Below, one piece after another: positions 21,942 through 32,048 of a stretch of DNA of 64,000 nt. How positions within the stretch are numbered: position 1 is the stretch's first letter; every line of letters starts with the position of its first letter. The notes below the pieces were generated by a model, which had not been told where the DNA came from, ran no database searches, and worked only from the letters and a program-made list of their open reading frames with translations. A program made the position numbers and the translations under genes. The DNA is taken from contig NZ_NBIM01000001.1 in NCBI RefSeq assembly GCF_002242685.1, forward strand, positions 1,860,001-1,924,000. Reading direction: 5' to 3'. The stretch comes from Oceanimonas doudoroffii (GTDB taxonomy: Bacteria > Pseudomonadota > Gammaproteobacteria > Enterobacterales > Aeromonadaceae).

Positions 21942-23435
21942 TCATTTGAGGTGGATCGACAGATTGGGGCCGGCCACGACATCGTCGTCGAACCAGCGGG
22001 CGGTCACGGTTTTGGTTTCGGTGTAAAAGCGCACCGCCTGTTTACCGTAGGCGTGCAGATCGCCGTAAAAGGAGCCGCGCCAGCCGGTAAAGGAGAAAAA
22101 CGGCAGCGGTACCGGAATGGGTACGTTAATGCCCACTTGCCCCACCTGTATGTCCATCTGGTATTTGCGCGCCGCCGCCCCCGAGGCGGTAAAAATGGAA
22201 GTGCCGTTGCCGTAAGGGTTGGCGTTGACCAGGGCAATGGCCTCATTCAAGGTGTCGGCTGTCATTAACAACAGCACGGGACCAAAGATTTCTTCGGTGT
22301 AAATGCGCATGGTGGGGGTGACGCCGGCAAACAGGGTGGGCCCCACCCAGTTGCCGTTAGGATGACCACTCACGGAGCACTGGCTTCCATCCAACAAACA
22401 GTCGGCCCCTTCCTGCTTGCCCGTCTCAATCAGCCCCAGCACTCGGGTTTTGGCGGCCTGGCTGATGAGCGGGCCATAGCCCGCCTCGGGGTCATTCCAG
22501 GCACCGGGCTGCACTTTCGCCAGTGCTTCTTTAATGTCGGGAATCCACGCCTGCGCCTCGCCCACCAGCACCCCCACCGAAATGGCCATGCAGCGCTGGC
22601 CGGCGGCGCCCACGGACGCGCCCACCAGATTGTTGATGGCCTGCTGCTTGTTGGCATCAGGCATCACCACCATGTGGTTTTTGGCGCCAGCAAACACCTG
22701 CGCTCGCTTTAACCGGTCGGTGGCGGTGCGATACACATGCCGGCCCACCGCCACCGAGCCCACAAAAGACACGGCGGCAATATCATCATGGGTCAGCAGC
22801 CGATCCACCACCTCGGCGCCGCCATGCACAATATTGAGCAGGCCATCCGGCGCTCCCGCTTCTCGAAACAGCTTGGCCAGCTCCATGGGCACCAAGGGAT
22901 CCTGTTCGGACGGTTTCAGCACAAAGGTATTGCCACAGGCGATGGCCAGGGGAAACATCCACAGCGGGATCATGGCCGGAAAATTAAAGGGAGTGATGCC
23001 CAGGCACACCCCCAGGGGCTGGCTGAAGCTGTAACAGTCCACCCCGGACGCCACATCGGCCTGGGTTTCCCCCAGGGTCAGAGAGCTCACATTGGCGGCC
23101 TGCTCCACCACTTCTATACCCCGCCAGACATCACCTTTGGCATCTTCGAGGGTTTTACCCGTGTCCTGGCTGAGCAACTGCGCCAGCTCGTCATGCCGTT
23201 CCTTGAGCAGGGCCTGGTAGCGCAGCATCAGCCGGGCCCGCTCCGGCACCGACACTCGCCGCCACTGCGCAAAGGCGGCCTTCGCCGCCGCTACCGCCTC
23301 GATAACTTCGTCGTCGGTGGCGCAGGGCAGACGCGCAATCAGCTTCTGGCTGGCCGGGTTGGTTACTTCCAACCAGGTTTGAGTCTGGCTCTGCACCATG
23401 CTGCCGTTTATCAGCAGCGGAACCTGATAGGCCAT
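21942..23435 (-). CDS. mmsA: Methylmalonate-semialdehyde dehydrogenase (CoA-acylating)
   Basis: Converts methylmalonate semialdehyde to propionyl-CoA with NAD and CoA. 497 residues, aldehyde dehydrogenase superfamily. [18 protein letters not shown], the [12 protein letters not shown] cofactor stretch, the catalytic Cys in [14 protein letters not shown] and [22 protein letters not shown] fit the MMSDH subfamily. It follows the thiolase by 8 bases and precedes the repeat region. Confidence 0.96.
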   Translation of the reverse strand: MAYQVPLLINGSMVQSQTQTWLEVTNPASQKLIARLPCATDDEVIEAVAAAKAAFAQWRRVSVPERARLMLRYQALLKERHDELAQLLSQDTGKTLEDAKGDVWRGIEVVEQAANVSSLTLGETQADVASGVDCYSFSQPLGVCLGITPFNFPAMIPLWMFPLAIACGNTFVLKPSEQDPLVPMELAKLFREAGAPDGLLNIVHGGAEVVDRLLTHDDIAAVSFVGSVAVGRHVYRTATDRLKRAQVFAGAKNHMVVMPDANKQQAINNLVGASVGAAGQRCMAISVGVLVGEAQAWIPDIKEALAKVQPGAWNDPEAGYGPLISQAAKTRVLGLIETGKQEGADCLLDGSQCSVSGHPNGNWVGPTLFAGVTPTMRIYTEEIFGPVLLLMTADTLNEAIALVNANPYGNGTSIFTASGAAARKYQMDIQVGQVGINVPIPVPLPFFSFTGWRGSFYGDLHAYGKQAVRFYTETKTVTARWFDDDVVAGPNLSIHLK

Positions 23436-23443
23436 GGGTCACC

Positions 23444-24631
23444 TCATTCACACAGTTCAATCGCCAGCGCCGTGGCTTCGCCACCGCCAATACACAGGGC
23501 CGCCACACCCTTGCTCAACCCGCGCCGGCGCAGGGCATGGAGCAGGGTTACCACAATGCGGGCGCCGCTGGCGCCGATGGGGTGACCGAGGGCACAGGCA
23601 CCGCCGTTAACGTTCACCTTGTCCGCCCCCAGGCCCAGCTCCTTCATGGCCAGCAGGGTAACCACCGCAAAGGCCTCGTTGATTTCAAATAGATCCACTT
23701 CCTTCGCATTCCAGCCCTGTTGCTTCAGTAGCTTCTGAATGGCACCGATGGGCGCCAGGGTAAATTCGGCGGGCAATTGTGCGTGGGTGGCATGGCCCAA
23801 CACGCGAGCCAGCGGCTTCAGGCCCAGTTCCTCCGCTTTGTCTTTCGTGGTCAGTATCAGAGCGGCGGCACCGTCGGAAATGGAGCTGGAGTTGGCGGCG
23901 GTCACGGTGCCGTCTTTGGCAAAGGCGGGTTTGAGGGTGGGTATTTTTTTCAGGTCTGCATTGCCTGGTTGCTCGTCGGTGTCGACCAGCGTGTTGCCTT
24001 TGCGCCCAGCCACGGTGACCGGGGCGATTTCCTCGCGAAAGTCTCCCTCGAGAATGGCCCGTTGCGCCCGATGCAATGAGGCGATGGCAAAGTCATCCAT
24101 TTGTTGCCGGGTGATACCAAAATCGTCGGCGGTGCGCTGAGCAAAGCAGCCCATCAGGTCGCCCTCGAAGGCATCTTCCAGACCATCGAGAAACATGTGA
24201 TCCTGCAACTGACCATGACCCAGGCGCAACCCGGCCCGGGCCTTGGGAAGCAGATAAGGGGCCAGGCTCATGCTCTCCATGCCGCCAGCCACCATGACCG
24301 AAGCGGAGCCCGCCATTAACTGGTCATAAGCCAGCATCAACGCCTTCATGCCCGAGCCGCACATCTTGTTGACCGTAGTGCAGGGCGCCGACACCGGCAG
24401 CCCCGCTCCCAGCGCTGCCTGTCGTGCCGGAGCCTGGCCCTGACCGGCAGGCAGCACACAGCCCATCACCACCTCGTCCACTTGCCCGGCATTTACTCCG
24501 CTTCGCGCCAGCGCGGCGCCAATGGCGACGGAGCCCAGCCGGTGGGCGGGTTCATTACCCAGCGCGCCCATCAGTCCGCCCATGGGGGTACGGGCGGCGG
24601 CAACAATCACAATCTGATTTCCTGTGCTCAT
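23444..24631 (-). CDS. Acetyl-CoA C-acyltransferase (thiolase II)
   Basis: 395-residue thiolase. The nucleophilic Cys is in NKMCGSGMKALMLAYDQL (about residue 90); the His is in NGGACALGHPIGASGARI and the second Cys in ALCIGGGEA. The length is of the short biosynthetic/AtoB type. As first gene of the branched-chain operon it probably cleaves 2-methylacetoacetyl-CoA (isoleucine) and acetoacetyl-CoA, the latter produced by the divergent leucine operon. That assignment is from context. Confidence 0.93.
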   Translation of the reverse strand: MSTGNQIVIVAAARTPMGGLMGALGNEPAHRLGSVAIGAALARSGVNAGQVDEVVMGCVLPAGQGQAPARQAALGAGLPVSAPCTTVNKMCGSGMKALMLAYDQLMAGSASVMVAGGMESMSLAPYLLPKARAGLRLGHGQLQDHMFLDGLEDAFEGDLMGCFAQRTADDFGITRQQMDDFAIASLHRAQRAILEGDFREEIAPVTVAGRKGNTLVDTDEQPGNADLKKIPTLKPAFAKDGTVTAANSSSISDGAAALILTTKDKAEELGLKPLARVLGHATHAQLPAEFTLAPIGAIQKLLKQQGWNAKEVDLFEINEAFAVVTLLAMKELGLGADKVNVNGGACALGHPIGASGARIVVTLLHALRRRGLSKGVAALCIGGGEATALAIELCE

Positions 24632-24742
24632 GCTGGCCTCGTTGCTGAAAATGCCTTTGTCGGTTAAAGCTTAGCTGGCTCCCGCTGACTATAGTTAATG
24701 CATTCAAACGAACCCCAGCTTGCCTGGCGCTCAGGAGGTGAC
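24632..24742. promoter_or_regulatory. Divergent promoter region of the valine and leucine operons
   Basis: 111 bases separate the leftward thiolase operon from the rightward ivd operon, so both must be controlled here. I see no clear palindrome like known LiuR sites, and no MerR-type liuR gene lies next to the operon. A perfect AGGAGGTG at 24733-24740 serves the ivd ATG. Confidence 0.5.
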
Positions 24743-25906
24743 ATGGCCCCTTACCCCACCCTGGATCTTGATCTGGGCGGAATGCATACCTTGCTCAGGG
24801 AGCAGGTAGCCGCCTTTGCCGGTAAGGAAATTGCCCCCCTGGCCGAGGCCATCGACCGGGACAACCGCTTTCCTGCCGAGCTATGGCCCAGGCTGGGCGA
24901 CATGGGGCTGTTTGGCATTACCGTGTCAGAGGAAATGGGCGGCGTGAACATGGGCTATCTGGCTCATGTACTGGCCATGGAAGAGATCAGCCGGGCCTCG
25001 GCTTCGGTGGGGCTGTCTTACGGTGCCCACTCCAATCTGTGTGTGAATCAAATTCACCGCCATGGCAGTGAGGAGCAGCAACACAAATACCTGCCCGCCC
25101 TGCTCAGCGGAGAACATATCGGCGCCCTGGCCATGTCCGAGCCCGGGGCCGGCTCCGACGTGGTGGCCATGAAGCTCAGCGCCAGACAAGACGGCGATCA
25201 CTTTGTGCTGAACGGTAACAAGATGTGGATCACCAACGGCCCGGATGCTCGAGTGTTTGTGGTGTATGCCAAGACCAATCCGCAGGCCGGGGCCAGGGGC
25301 ATCAGCGCCTTTATTGTGGAAGCCGGCACCCCCGGGTTTTCCACGGCGCAGAAGCTCGACAAGCTTGGCATGCGCGGCTCCAACACCTGCGAACTGGTGT
25401 TTCAGGACTGCCGGGTGCCCGCCGCCAATCTGCTGGGGCCACTGAATGAAGGCGTGAGCGTACTGATGAGCGGCCTGGATACCGAGCGGCTGGTGCTCTC
25501 CGGCGGGCCGCTCGGCATTATGGCGGCGGCCATGGATCTGGTGGTGCCCTATGTGCGCGAGCGCAAGCAGTTTGGCCAGGCCATTGGCGAATTTCAGCTG
25601 GTGCAGGGCAAGCTTGCCGACATGTATACCCGCATGAACGCCGCCCGCTGTTATACCTACATGACCGCCATGGCCGCTGACAGAGGCAGGCTCAGCCGTC
25701 AGGACGCCGCCGGGGTCATTCTGCTCGCCGCCGAAACCGCCACCCAGGTCGCCCTCGACGCCATTCAGCTGCTCGGCGGCAACGGCTATATCAATGAGTA
25801 CCCCGCCGGCCGCCTGCTGCGGGACGCCAAGCTCTATGAAATCGGTGCCGGCACCTCGGAGATTCGGCGCATGCTGATCGGCCGGGAACTGGTGCGCGAA
25901 CCCTAA
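24743..25906 (+). CDS. ivd: Isovaleryl-CoA dehydrogenase
   Basis: First committed step of leucine breakdown: isovaleryl-CoA to 3-methylcrotonyl-CoA, electrons to ETF. 387 residues from the ATG at 24743, chosen for the perfect Shine-Dalgarno; the frame is open to 24698. Two residues identify the substrate class. The catalytic Glu lies in [16 protein letters not shown], as in known isovaleryl-CoA dehydrogenases, and the usual C-terminal Glu position is Ala ([12 protein letters not shown]). [16 protein letters not shown] and MWITNGPDA are standard FAD-binding motifs. Confidence 0.96.
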   Translation: MAPYPTLDLDLGGMHTLLREQVAAFAGKEIAPLAEAIDRDNRFPAELWPRLGDMGLFGITVSEEMGGVNMGYLAHVLAMEEISRASASVGLSYGAHSNLCVNQIHRHGSEEQQHKYLPALLSGEHIGALAMSEPGAGSDVVAMKLSARQDGDHFVLNGNKMWITNGPDARVFVVYAKTNPQAGARGISAFIVEAGTPGFSTAQKLDKLGMRGSNTCELVFQDCRVPAANLLGPLNEGVSVLMSGLDTERLVLSGGPLGIMAAAMDLVVPYVRERKQFGQAIGEFQLVQGKLADMYTRMNAARCYTYMTAMAADRGRLSRQDAAGVILLAAETATQVALDAIQLLGGNGYINEYPAGRLLRDAKLYEIGAGTSEIRRMLIGRELVREP

Positions 25907-25915
25907 GGAGCCGTT

Positions 25916-27520
25916 ATGACCCAGTTTGTCAGCCGGGTACAGCCGGCCTCAGCGGAGTTTATTGCCAACCACAGCACCATGGCCGCCGAGGTGACGGCCC
26001 TGCGTGAACAGGTGGCCGCCATTGCCGAGGGCGGCGGGGCCGAAAGCACAAAGCGCCACCGGGCCAGAGGCAAACTGCTGGCACGGGAGCGCATTGCCGC
26101 CTTGCTGGATGAGGGCGCGCCCTTTCTGGAGCTGTCGCAGCTGGCGGCGCTCAACGTGTATGACGAGCCGGTGCCGGCGGCGGGCATCATCACCGGCATT
26201 GGCCGGGTGCAGGGGGTGGAGTGCATGATTGTGGCCAACGACGCCACGGTCAAGGGCGGCACCTATTACCCACTCACGGTAAAAAAACACCTGCGGGCCC
26301 AGGCCATTGCCGAACGCTGTCGCCTGCCCTGCCTGTATCTGGTGGACTCCGGCGGCGCTCACCTGCCCAGCCAGGATGAAGTCTTTCCCGACAGAGAGCA
26401 CTTTGGCCGCATTTTTTTTAATCAGGCACGCATGTCCGCCGCCGGTATTCCACAACTGGCGGTGGTCATGGGCCTGTGTACCGCCGGCGGCGCCTATGTC
26501 CCGGCCATGGCGGACGAGTCCATTATGGTGCGCAATCAGGCCACCATTTTTCTCGGTGGTCCGCCTCTGGTCAGGGCTGCCACCGGCGAGGTGGTCAGTG
26601 CCGAGGAGCTGGGCGGTGCCGGCGTGCACACACAACAGTCCGGGGTGGCGGATCATGCCGCCGATGACGATCACCAGGCGCTGGCCCAGGCCCGCCGGCT
26701 GGTGGCCAACCTCAACCATGCACCGGTGCCGCCACCGCCTCGCGAGCCTCGCCCTCCGCGCTACGCCATTGATGAACTCTACGGCATTGTCGGCACCAGT
26801 CTGCGCACCCCCTTTGAAGTGCGGGAGGTGATCGCCCGGCTGGTGGATGATTCTGTGCTGGACGAATTCAAGCGCGACTATGGCCCCACCCTGGTCACCG
26901 GCTTTGCGCACCTGCACGGCTACCCGGTGGGCATTATCGCCAACAACGGCATTCTGTTCAGCGAATCGGCCCAAAAGGGGGCCCACTTTATCGAGCTGTG
27001 CTGCCAGCGAAAGATTCCCCTGCTGTTTCTGCAGAACATCACCGGTTTTATGGTGGGCAAAAAATACGAGGCCGAAGGCATTGCCAAGCACGGTGCCAAG
27101 CTGGTGACGGCGGTGGCCTGTGCCAGCGTGCCCAAGGTGACACTTATCATCGGCGGCAGCTTTGGCGCCGGTAACTACGGCATGTGCGGCCGGGCCTATG
27201 ATCCCGACTTTTTGTGGTGCTGGCCCAATGCCCGCATTTCGGTGATGGGCGGCGAGCAGGCCGCCAATGTTCTCGCCACTGTGCGCCGGGATGCCCTGGC
27301 AAAAGCCGGCAAGGACTGGTCCGCCGAAGAGGAGGCCGCCTTTAAAGACCCCATTATCGAGCGTTACGAGCAGCAGGGGCATCCTTGGTATGCCAGCGCC
27401 CGGCTGTGGGACGACGGCGTCATTGATCCCAAAGACAGCCGCGCCGTGTTGGCCATGAGCCTGGCGCTGGCAGGCAATCGCACCCAATCCCCCACCCGCT
27501 TCGGCGTGTTTCGCATGTAA
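25916..27520 (+). CDS. liuB: Methylcrotonyl-CoA carboxylase beta subunit
   Basis: Carboxyltransferase half of 3-methylcrotonyl-CoA carboxylase (leucine pathway). 534 residues with two crotonase-like carboxyltransferase domains. N-terminal [36 protein letters not shown] (about residues 140-160) and [17 protein letters not shown] are typical of the MCC beta group; the C-terminal half has [15 protein letters not shown] and [24 protein letters not shown] precedes the ATG. Works with the biotin subunit encoded at 28315. Confidence 0.97.
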   Translation: MTQFVSRVQPASAEFIANHSTMAAEVTALREQVAAIAEGGGAESTKRHRARGKLLARERIAALLDEGAPFLELSQLAALNVYDEPVPAAGIITGIGRVQGVECMIVANDATVKGGTYYPLTVKKHLRAQAIAERCRLPCLYLVDSGGAHLPSQDEVFPDREHFGRIFFNQARMSAAGIPQLAVVMGLCTAGGAYVPAMADESIMVRNQATIFLGGPPLVRAATGEVVSAEELGGAGVHTQQSGVADHAADDDHQALAQARRLVANLNHAPVPPPPREPRPPRYAIDELYGIVGTSLRTPFEVREVIARLVDDSVLDEFKRDYGPTLVTGFAHLHGYPVGIIANNGILFSESAQKGAHFIELCCQRKIPLLFLQNITGFMVGKKYEAEGIAKHGAKLVTAVACASVPKVTLIIGGSFGAGNYGMCGRAYDPDFLWCWPNARISVMGGEQAANVLATVRRDALAKAGKDWSAEEEAAFKDPIIERYEQQGHPWYASARLWDDGVIDPKDSRAVLAMSLALAGNRTQSPTRFGVFRM

Positions 27521-27529
27521 GGAGGCGTA

Positions 27530-28321
27530 ATGTCCGAACCCGTGCTGCTGCAACCCGCCGGCAGGGGAGTATGGGAGCTGGCACTGAACAACCCCGAGCG
27601 CCGCAATGCGCTTAACGAAGCCACCATAGCCGCCTTTCATGCTCGCCTGAATGAAGCCGAAGCCGAGCCGGCCCTGCGCCTGCTGGTGCTCAGGGCAGAG
27701 GGCAAGCACTTTTGCGCCGGGGCGGATCTGGGCTGGATGCAGCGGGCCGCCCGGTTAAGTCCGGAACATAACCGCGCCGATGCCGCCCGGCTGGCCGAGC
27801 TGCTGTGGCGGCTGGACCGTTTTGCCCACCCTACTGTTGCGTTGGTGCAGGGGGCGGCCTACGGCGGGGCGCTGGGGCTGGTATGCGCCTGTGATGTGGT
27901 TGTCGCCGCCGATGATGCCCGCTTTTGCCTGAGCGAGACTCGCCTCGGGCTAATTCCCGCCACCATCTCCCCCTATGTGCTGCGGGTGCTGGGCGCCCGT
28001 CAGGCCCGGCGCTATATGCTGAGTGCCGAGGTCATAGATGCCATCCGCGCCGAACGACTGGGGCTGGTGCATGAAGTAACTACGCAGCCCTTGCAGCAGG
28101 CCGCCGCGCCCGTGATTGAGTCGCTGCTGCGGGGCGGCCCTCGAGCACAGATCGCGGCCAAGGCGCTGATTCGGGACTATGCCGGCCGGCCGGTAAACAA
28201 GGCGCTGGTAACTGACAGCGCACAGCGACTGGCCGCCCTGCGCGTCACCGATGAAGCCCGGGAAGGGCTGGCCGCCTTTCTGGACAAGCGCACTCCGAAC
28301 TGGGAGGACGACTCATGCTGA
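27530..28321 (+). CDS. liuC: Methylglutaconyl-CoA hydratase
   Basis: Crotonase-family enzyme that makes 3-hydroxy-3-methylglutaryl-CoA in leucine breakdown. 263 residues. FCAGADLGWMQR, GAAYGGALGLVCACDVVVA and CLSETRLGLIPATISPYV are typical of LiuC; the first hydratase Glu position is replaced (GGALGL), as in bacterial LiuC. The last 7 bases overlap mccA, so the two are translated together. Confidence 0.93.
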   Translation: MSEPVLLQPAGRGVWELALNNPERRNALNEATIAAFHARLNEAEAEPALRLLVLRAEGKHFCAGADLGWMQRAARLSPEHNRADAARLAELLWRLDRFAHPTVALVQGAAYGGALGLVCACDVVVAADDARFCLSETRLGLIPATISPYVLRVLGARQARRYMLSAEVIDAIRAERLGLVHEVTTQPLQQAAAPVIESLLRGGPRAQIAAKALIRDYAGRPVNKALVTDSAQRLAALRVTDEAREGLAAFLDKRTPNWEDDSC

Positions 28322-30282
28322 CCAGACTGCTGGTGGCCAACCGGGGCGAGATTGCCTGCCGAGTGCTGCGCACCGCGCGCCGGCTGGGGCTGCATACCAT
28401 GGCCGTGTATTCCGATGCCGACCGCCACGCCCTGCATGTGGACATGGCCGACGAGGCCTGGTGCATAGGCCCGGCACCGGCGGCGAAGAGTTACCTTAAT
28501 CAGGCGGCGCTGCTGGAGATTGCCGGCGCCTGCGGTGCCGATGCGGTGCATCCGGGCTACGGCTTTCTCTCGGAAAATGCCGGCTTTGCGCAGGCCTGTG
28601 CCGACACCAACCTGGTGTTTGTGGGGCCGCCTCCATCCGCCATTGCCGCCATGGGCGACAAGGCCGCCGCCAAGGCGCTGATGGCGTCTGCCGGTGTGCC
28701 CCTGGTGCCCGGTTATCACGGCGAGGAGCAGAGCAATGAACGGCTGAAAACCGAGGCCGCTGCCTGCGGCTACCCGCTGTTGCTTAAAGCCGTGGCCGGC
28801 GGCGGCGGCAAGGGCATGCGCGTTGTGCATACCCCTGCCGAGTTCGATGAGGCGCTGGCCGCCGCCCGGCGGGAGGCTAGGGCCGCCTTTGGCAACGACG
28901 CCATGCTGCTGGAGCGCTACCTGCCCGCGGCCCGCCATGTGGAAGTGCAGGTGTTCTGCGACGCTCACGGCAACGGCCTCTACCTCTCGGAGCGGGACTG
29001 CTCGGTGCAGCGCCGCCATCAGAAAATTCTGGAAGAAGCCCCCGCCCCCGGACTAAGCCCGGCCACCCGCACCGCCATGGGGGAAGCGGCGGTGCGCGCC
29101 GCTCAGGCCATCGACTATCGCGGCGCCGGCACCGTAGAGTTTCTCTATACCGACGACGGCCACTTTTACTTTATGGAGATGAACACTCGATTGCAGGTGG
29201 AGCACCCGGTGACCGAGCTGATCACCGGACTGGATCTGGTGGAATGGCAGTTGCGGGTGGCGGCGGGCGAGCCCCTGCCACTTACTCAGGAGCAAGTAAC
29301 CATTCGGGGACACGCGGTAGAAGCCCGCATCTACGCCGAAGACGCCGAGCACGGCTTTTTGCCCGCCGCCGGCACCCTGCATGTGCTGCGCGAGCCGGCT
29401 ACCTCGGAACGAGTGCGCCTCGACACAGGGGTGCGTGAGGGCGACGAAGTCGGCATTTACTATGATCCGCTGATCGCCAAACTGATCGTGCATGATCAAA
29501 CCCGTGACGCCGCCCTGGCCGGGCTGGCACAAGCACTGGGGCAGTACCGAATCGGCGGGGTGAAAACCAATATCGGCTTTTTGCACCGCCTGTGCCGTCA
29601 CTCGGCCTTTATCAACGAAGAGCTGCACACTCAATTTATCGAGCAGCATGAATCCAGACTGTTTACAGCGCCGACTCTTGCCAGCGGCGAGGTGCTGGCG
29701 CTGGGGGCACTGGCTTATGCTCTGCTTCTGCCACCACGTGGCACCTCCCCCTTTGCTGCCGCCACCGGCTGGCGGCTGAACCAGCCCGCCATTCACTCAC
29801 TGCGGCTGGACTATGCCGGCGATATTGATGCAATCACACTGACCGCCACCGAGTCCGGCTGGCGAGCAAAAGTGAGTGGACAAGAGTTTGATCTGCAGGG
29901 CGAGTTGGCCGGTGAGCAGCTAAGGGTGACCATGAATGAGCGCCGGCTCAGCCTGTATATAGCCGGGTACGGCTCTCAGCTTTGGCTGTTTTATCGGGGT
30001 CAGCGCTTTGATCTGCACAGAGTGAATGACGAAGCCGGCAGCACCCAGCACGGCGCCGGCGGCGGCCTCACCGCCCCCATGCCCGGACTGGTGAACGAAC
30101 TGAAGGTGGTCGAAGGCGACCAGGTAACGGAAGGCCAGACCCTGCTGGTGCTGGAAGCCATGAAAATGGAGCATCCCATTCGCGCGCCCATGGCGGGCAA
30201 AGTGGCGGCCATCCACTTTCGCGCCGGGGAGCAGGTGAGTGAAGGAGACGAGCTACTACGGCTGGAGGCCGATGATGGATAG
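28315..30282 (+). CDS. liuD: Methylcrotonyl-CoA carboxylase alpha subunit (biotin-containing)
   Basis: Biotin carboxylase plus biotin carrier. 655 residues, as expected for MCC alpha. Domains: biotin carboxylase N-terminal domain (LLVANRGEIACRVLRTAR), ATP-grasp (KAVAGGGGKGMRVVH; MEMNTRLQVEHPVTE) to about 450, a linker/BT region, and a biotinyl domain with the biotin Lys in LEAMKMEHPI about 35 residues from the end. Fits the liuB-liuC-liuD order. Confidence 0.97.
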   Translation: MLTRLLVANRGEIACRVLRTARRLGLHTMAVYSDADRHALHVDMADEAWCIGPAPAAKSYLNQAALLEIAGACGADAVHPGYGFLSENAGFAQACADTNLVFVGPPPSAIAAMGDKAAAKALMASAGVPLVPGYHGEEQSNERLKTEAAACGYPLLLKAVAGGGGKGMRVVHTPAEFDEALAAARREARAAFGNDAMLLERYLPAARHVEVQVFCDAHGNGLYLSERDCSVQRRHQKILEEAPAPGLSPATRTAMGEAAVRAAQAIDYRGAGTVEFLYTDDGHFYFMEMNTRLQVEHPVTELITGLDLVEWQLRVAAGEPLPLTQEQVTIRGHAVEARIYAEDAEHGFLPAAGTLHVLREPATSERVRLDTGVREGDEVGIYYDPLIAKLIVHDQTRDAALAGLAQALGQYRIGGVKTNIGFLHRLCRHSAFINEELHTQFIEQHESRLFTAPTLASGEVLALGALAYALLLPPRGTSPFAAATGWRLNQPAIHSLRLDYAGDIDAITLTATESGWRAKVSGQEFDLQGELAGEQLRVTMNERRLSLYIAGYGSQLWLFYRGQRFDLHRVNDEAGSTQHGAGGGLTAPMPGLVNELKVVEGDQVTEGQTLLVLEAMKMEHPIRAPMAGKVAAIHFRAGEQVSEGDELLRLEADDG

Positions 30283-31168
30283 CGTCAGACTGGTGGAAAT
30301 GGGCCCCCGGGACGGCCTGCAGAACGAGCCGGTACAAGTGCCCACCCATATCAAAATCGAGCTGGTGGAACGGCTGGCCGACTGCGGCCTGACGCATATC
30401 GAGGCCGCCAGTTTTGTCTCCCCCAAGTGGGTGCCGCAAATGGCGGACGGCAGTGAGGTATTAACCGCTATTCGCCGGCGGCAAGGGGTTATTTACTCGG
30501 CGCTGACTCCCAATGTTAAAGGCCTGGAAGCGGCGCTGGCCGCGGGTGCCGATGAAGTGGCAGTGTTTACCGCCGCTTCCGAAAGCTTTTGCCGAAAAAA
30601 CATCAACTGCTCGGTAGCGCAAAGCCTTGAGCGCTTTACCCCGGTACTGCAGCTGGCCCACGAGCACGGCCTGCGGGTGCGCGGCTATGTCTCCACCGTG
30701 CTGGGCTGCCCCTATGAAGGCGACATTACCCCCGCCGCCGTGGCCCGGGTTGCCGGCGCGCTGTACCGCCTGGGCTGCGATGAAATCTCTTTGGGCGATA
30801 CCATTGGCACGGGCACGCCGAAAAAGGCCATCGCCATGTTGTCTGCGGTACGCCAGGAAGTCCCCCTGGCGCGGCTGGCGGCCCATTTTCACGATACCTA
30901 CGGCCAGGCCCTGGCCAACCTTTATGCGGTGCTGGAGCAGGGCCTGCGCATTATCGACAGCTCGGTGGCTGGCCTGGGAGGTTGCCCCTATGCGAAAGGG
31001 GCCACCGGCAATGTGGCCAGCGAAGACGTGGTCTATCTGCTGCACGGCCTGGGCCTGGAAACCGGCGTAAACCTTGACCGGCTGGTGCACACCGGCCGCT
31101 GGATCAGCCGGCGGCTGGGCCGGGTGAACGGGGCAAAAACGGGCCTTGCCTGGCACCCCAACAAGTAA
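30275..31168 (+). CDS. liuE: Hydroxymethylglutaryl-CoA lyase
   Basis: Splits HMG-CoA to acetyl-CoA and acetoacetate, the last step of leucine breakdown. 297 residues, DRE-TIM metallolyase. The N-terminal EMGPRDGLQNE holds the metal and catalytic residues; DTIGTGTPKKA, AAHFHDTYGQALAN and GLGGCPYAKGATGNVASED (the catalytic Cys loop) are all there. The start is ambiguous between ATG 30272 and 30275; the second has better spacing from GGAGG at 30264. It overlaps the end of liuD. Confidence 0.95.
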   Translation: MDSVRLVEMGPRDGLQNEPVQVPTHIKIELVERLADCGLTHIEAASFVSPKWVPQMADGSEVLTAIRRRQGVIYSALTPNVKGLEAALAAGADEVAVFTAASESFCRKNINCSVAQSLERFTPVLQLAHEHGLRVRGYVSTVLGCPYEGDITPAAVARVAGALYRLGCDEISLGDTIGTGTPKKAIAMLSAVRQEVPLARLAAHFHDTYGQALANLYAVLEQGLRIIDSSVAGLGGCPYAKGATGNVASEDVVYLLHGLGLETGVNLDRLVHTGRWISRRLGRVNGAKTGLAWHPNK

Positions 31169-31237
31169 GGAGTCAATTGACATCAGAAAACCTCGTAATG
31201 ATAATGCCTCTCACTATGGAATATTCATGACAGCCTC

Positions 31238-31972
31238 ATGCTCCAGCGAGCCCAGGATTACATAGACAACTTCACCCTTTACGATCTGGTGCAACACCGT
31301 CGCTTTGGTGCCGAGTATCAACCCATAGTGGAACTGAGCAGTGGCGATATCATGGGCTGGGAAGCCTTGGCGCGCTTTTATACCCCCAGCGGCGATACCT
31401 TGCGTCCGGATCGCGTATTTGAGGCTCTGCACAGCGATAACCTCAGCCTGTTCAGCGTTGAGCATCAAATGAAGTCGCTGCAAATTGCTCAAGCTCCCGG
31501 CCAGGGGGACTTGTTTCTGAACCTGGACCCTCATGCCTTTGCCCTGTTCGGCCGGGATCCCCGCAACCCTTTACTGGAACTCTTCGCAGATCGGGACCGG
31601 CTGGTGGTAGAAATCATCGAAAACAGTGACGCCAACGATGCCCTGTACAGCGCCAGCATGAGCGACGCCCTGCGCGGACTGGGATTAAAGCTGGCGCTGG
31701 ATGATATTGGCGCGCCCGACAGTATGCTGTCCTTTGAGCTGCTGGTGGATATGGATTACCTGAAGCTGGATCGCTCCTGGCTGAAGCCCGGGCAGTCGGA
31801 GCAGCGTCAGCAGCTGCTGCTGGCCCTGTGCCGCTTTGCCAGAAATTGTGGCAAACCCATAGTACTGGAAGGGGTCGAGCGGCAGGAAGATCTGGAAGTG
31901 GCCCGCCGACTGGGGGTCGACTATGTGCAGGGCTTTCTTTACCGGTCCCTGTTTAAAACCATTAAGGTTTAA
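31238..31972 (+). CDS. Stand-alone EAL domain protein (putative cyclic-di-GMP phosphodiesterase)
   Basis: 244 residues consisting almost only of an EAL domain, with no GGDEF, sensor or membrane segment. Conserved catalytic sites: EALAR (Glu42), LFLNLDP, EIIEN, LALDDIG, LKLDRSW, VLEGVE and DYVQGF. The DDFGxG loop reads DDIGAP and the usual Pro after QGF is missing, so activity is likely but not certain. No in-frame start lies upstream of 31238, and no strong ribosome-binding site precedes it. The gene lies alone between the leucine operon and mdh. Confidence 0.85.
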   Translation: MLQRAQDYIDNFTLYDLVQHRRFGAEYQPIVELSSGDIMGWEALARFYTPSGDTLRPDRVFEALHSDNLSLFSVEHQMKSLQIAQAPGQGDLFLNLDPHAFALFGRDPRNPLLELFADRDRLVVEIIENSDANDALYSASMSDALRGLGLKLALDDIGAPDSMLSFELLVDMDYLKLDRSWLKPGQSEQRQQLLLALCRFARNCGKPIVLEGVERQEDLEVARRLGVDYVQGFLYRSLFKTIKV

Positions 31973-32001
31973 CTCGAGTCCCCAGCCCCAGTCCTCTGAA
32001 T

Positions 32002-32028
32002 AAAAAAGGGAGCCGAAGCTCCCTTTTT
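32002..32028. terminator. Bidirectional terminator between the EAL gene and mdh
   Basis: A perfect stem GGGAGC/GCTCCC (32008-32013, 32018-32023) with a CGAA tetraloop is flanked by A6 and T5. It serves the converging EAL gene and mdh. Confidence 0.88.
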
Positions 32029-32048
32029 AGTGTTTTAATCCGCCAACC

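Noticed and set aside
21496..21949. Open frames of 100-150 codons on both strands between mmsA and the acyl-CoA dehydrogenase
   Set aside because: They overlap each other, are made of palindromic repeat sequence, and read through the start of the real dehydrogenase gene.
24632..24742. LiuR-type operator between the thiolase and ivd genes
   Set aside because: No convincing palindrome like known LiuR sites was seen and no liuR gene adjoins.
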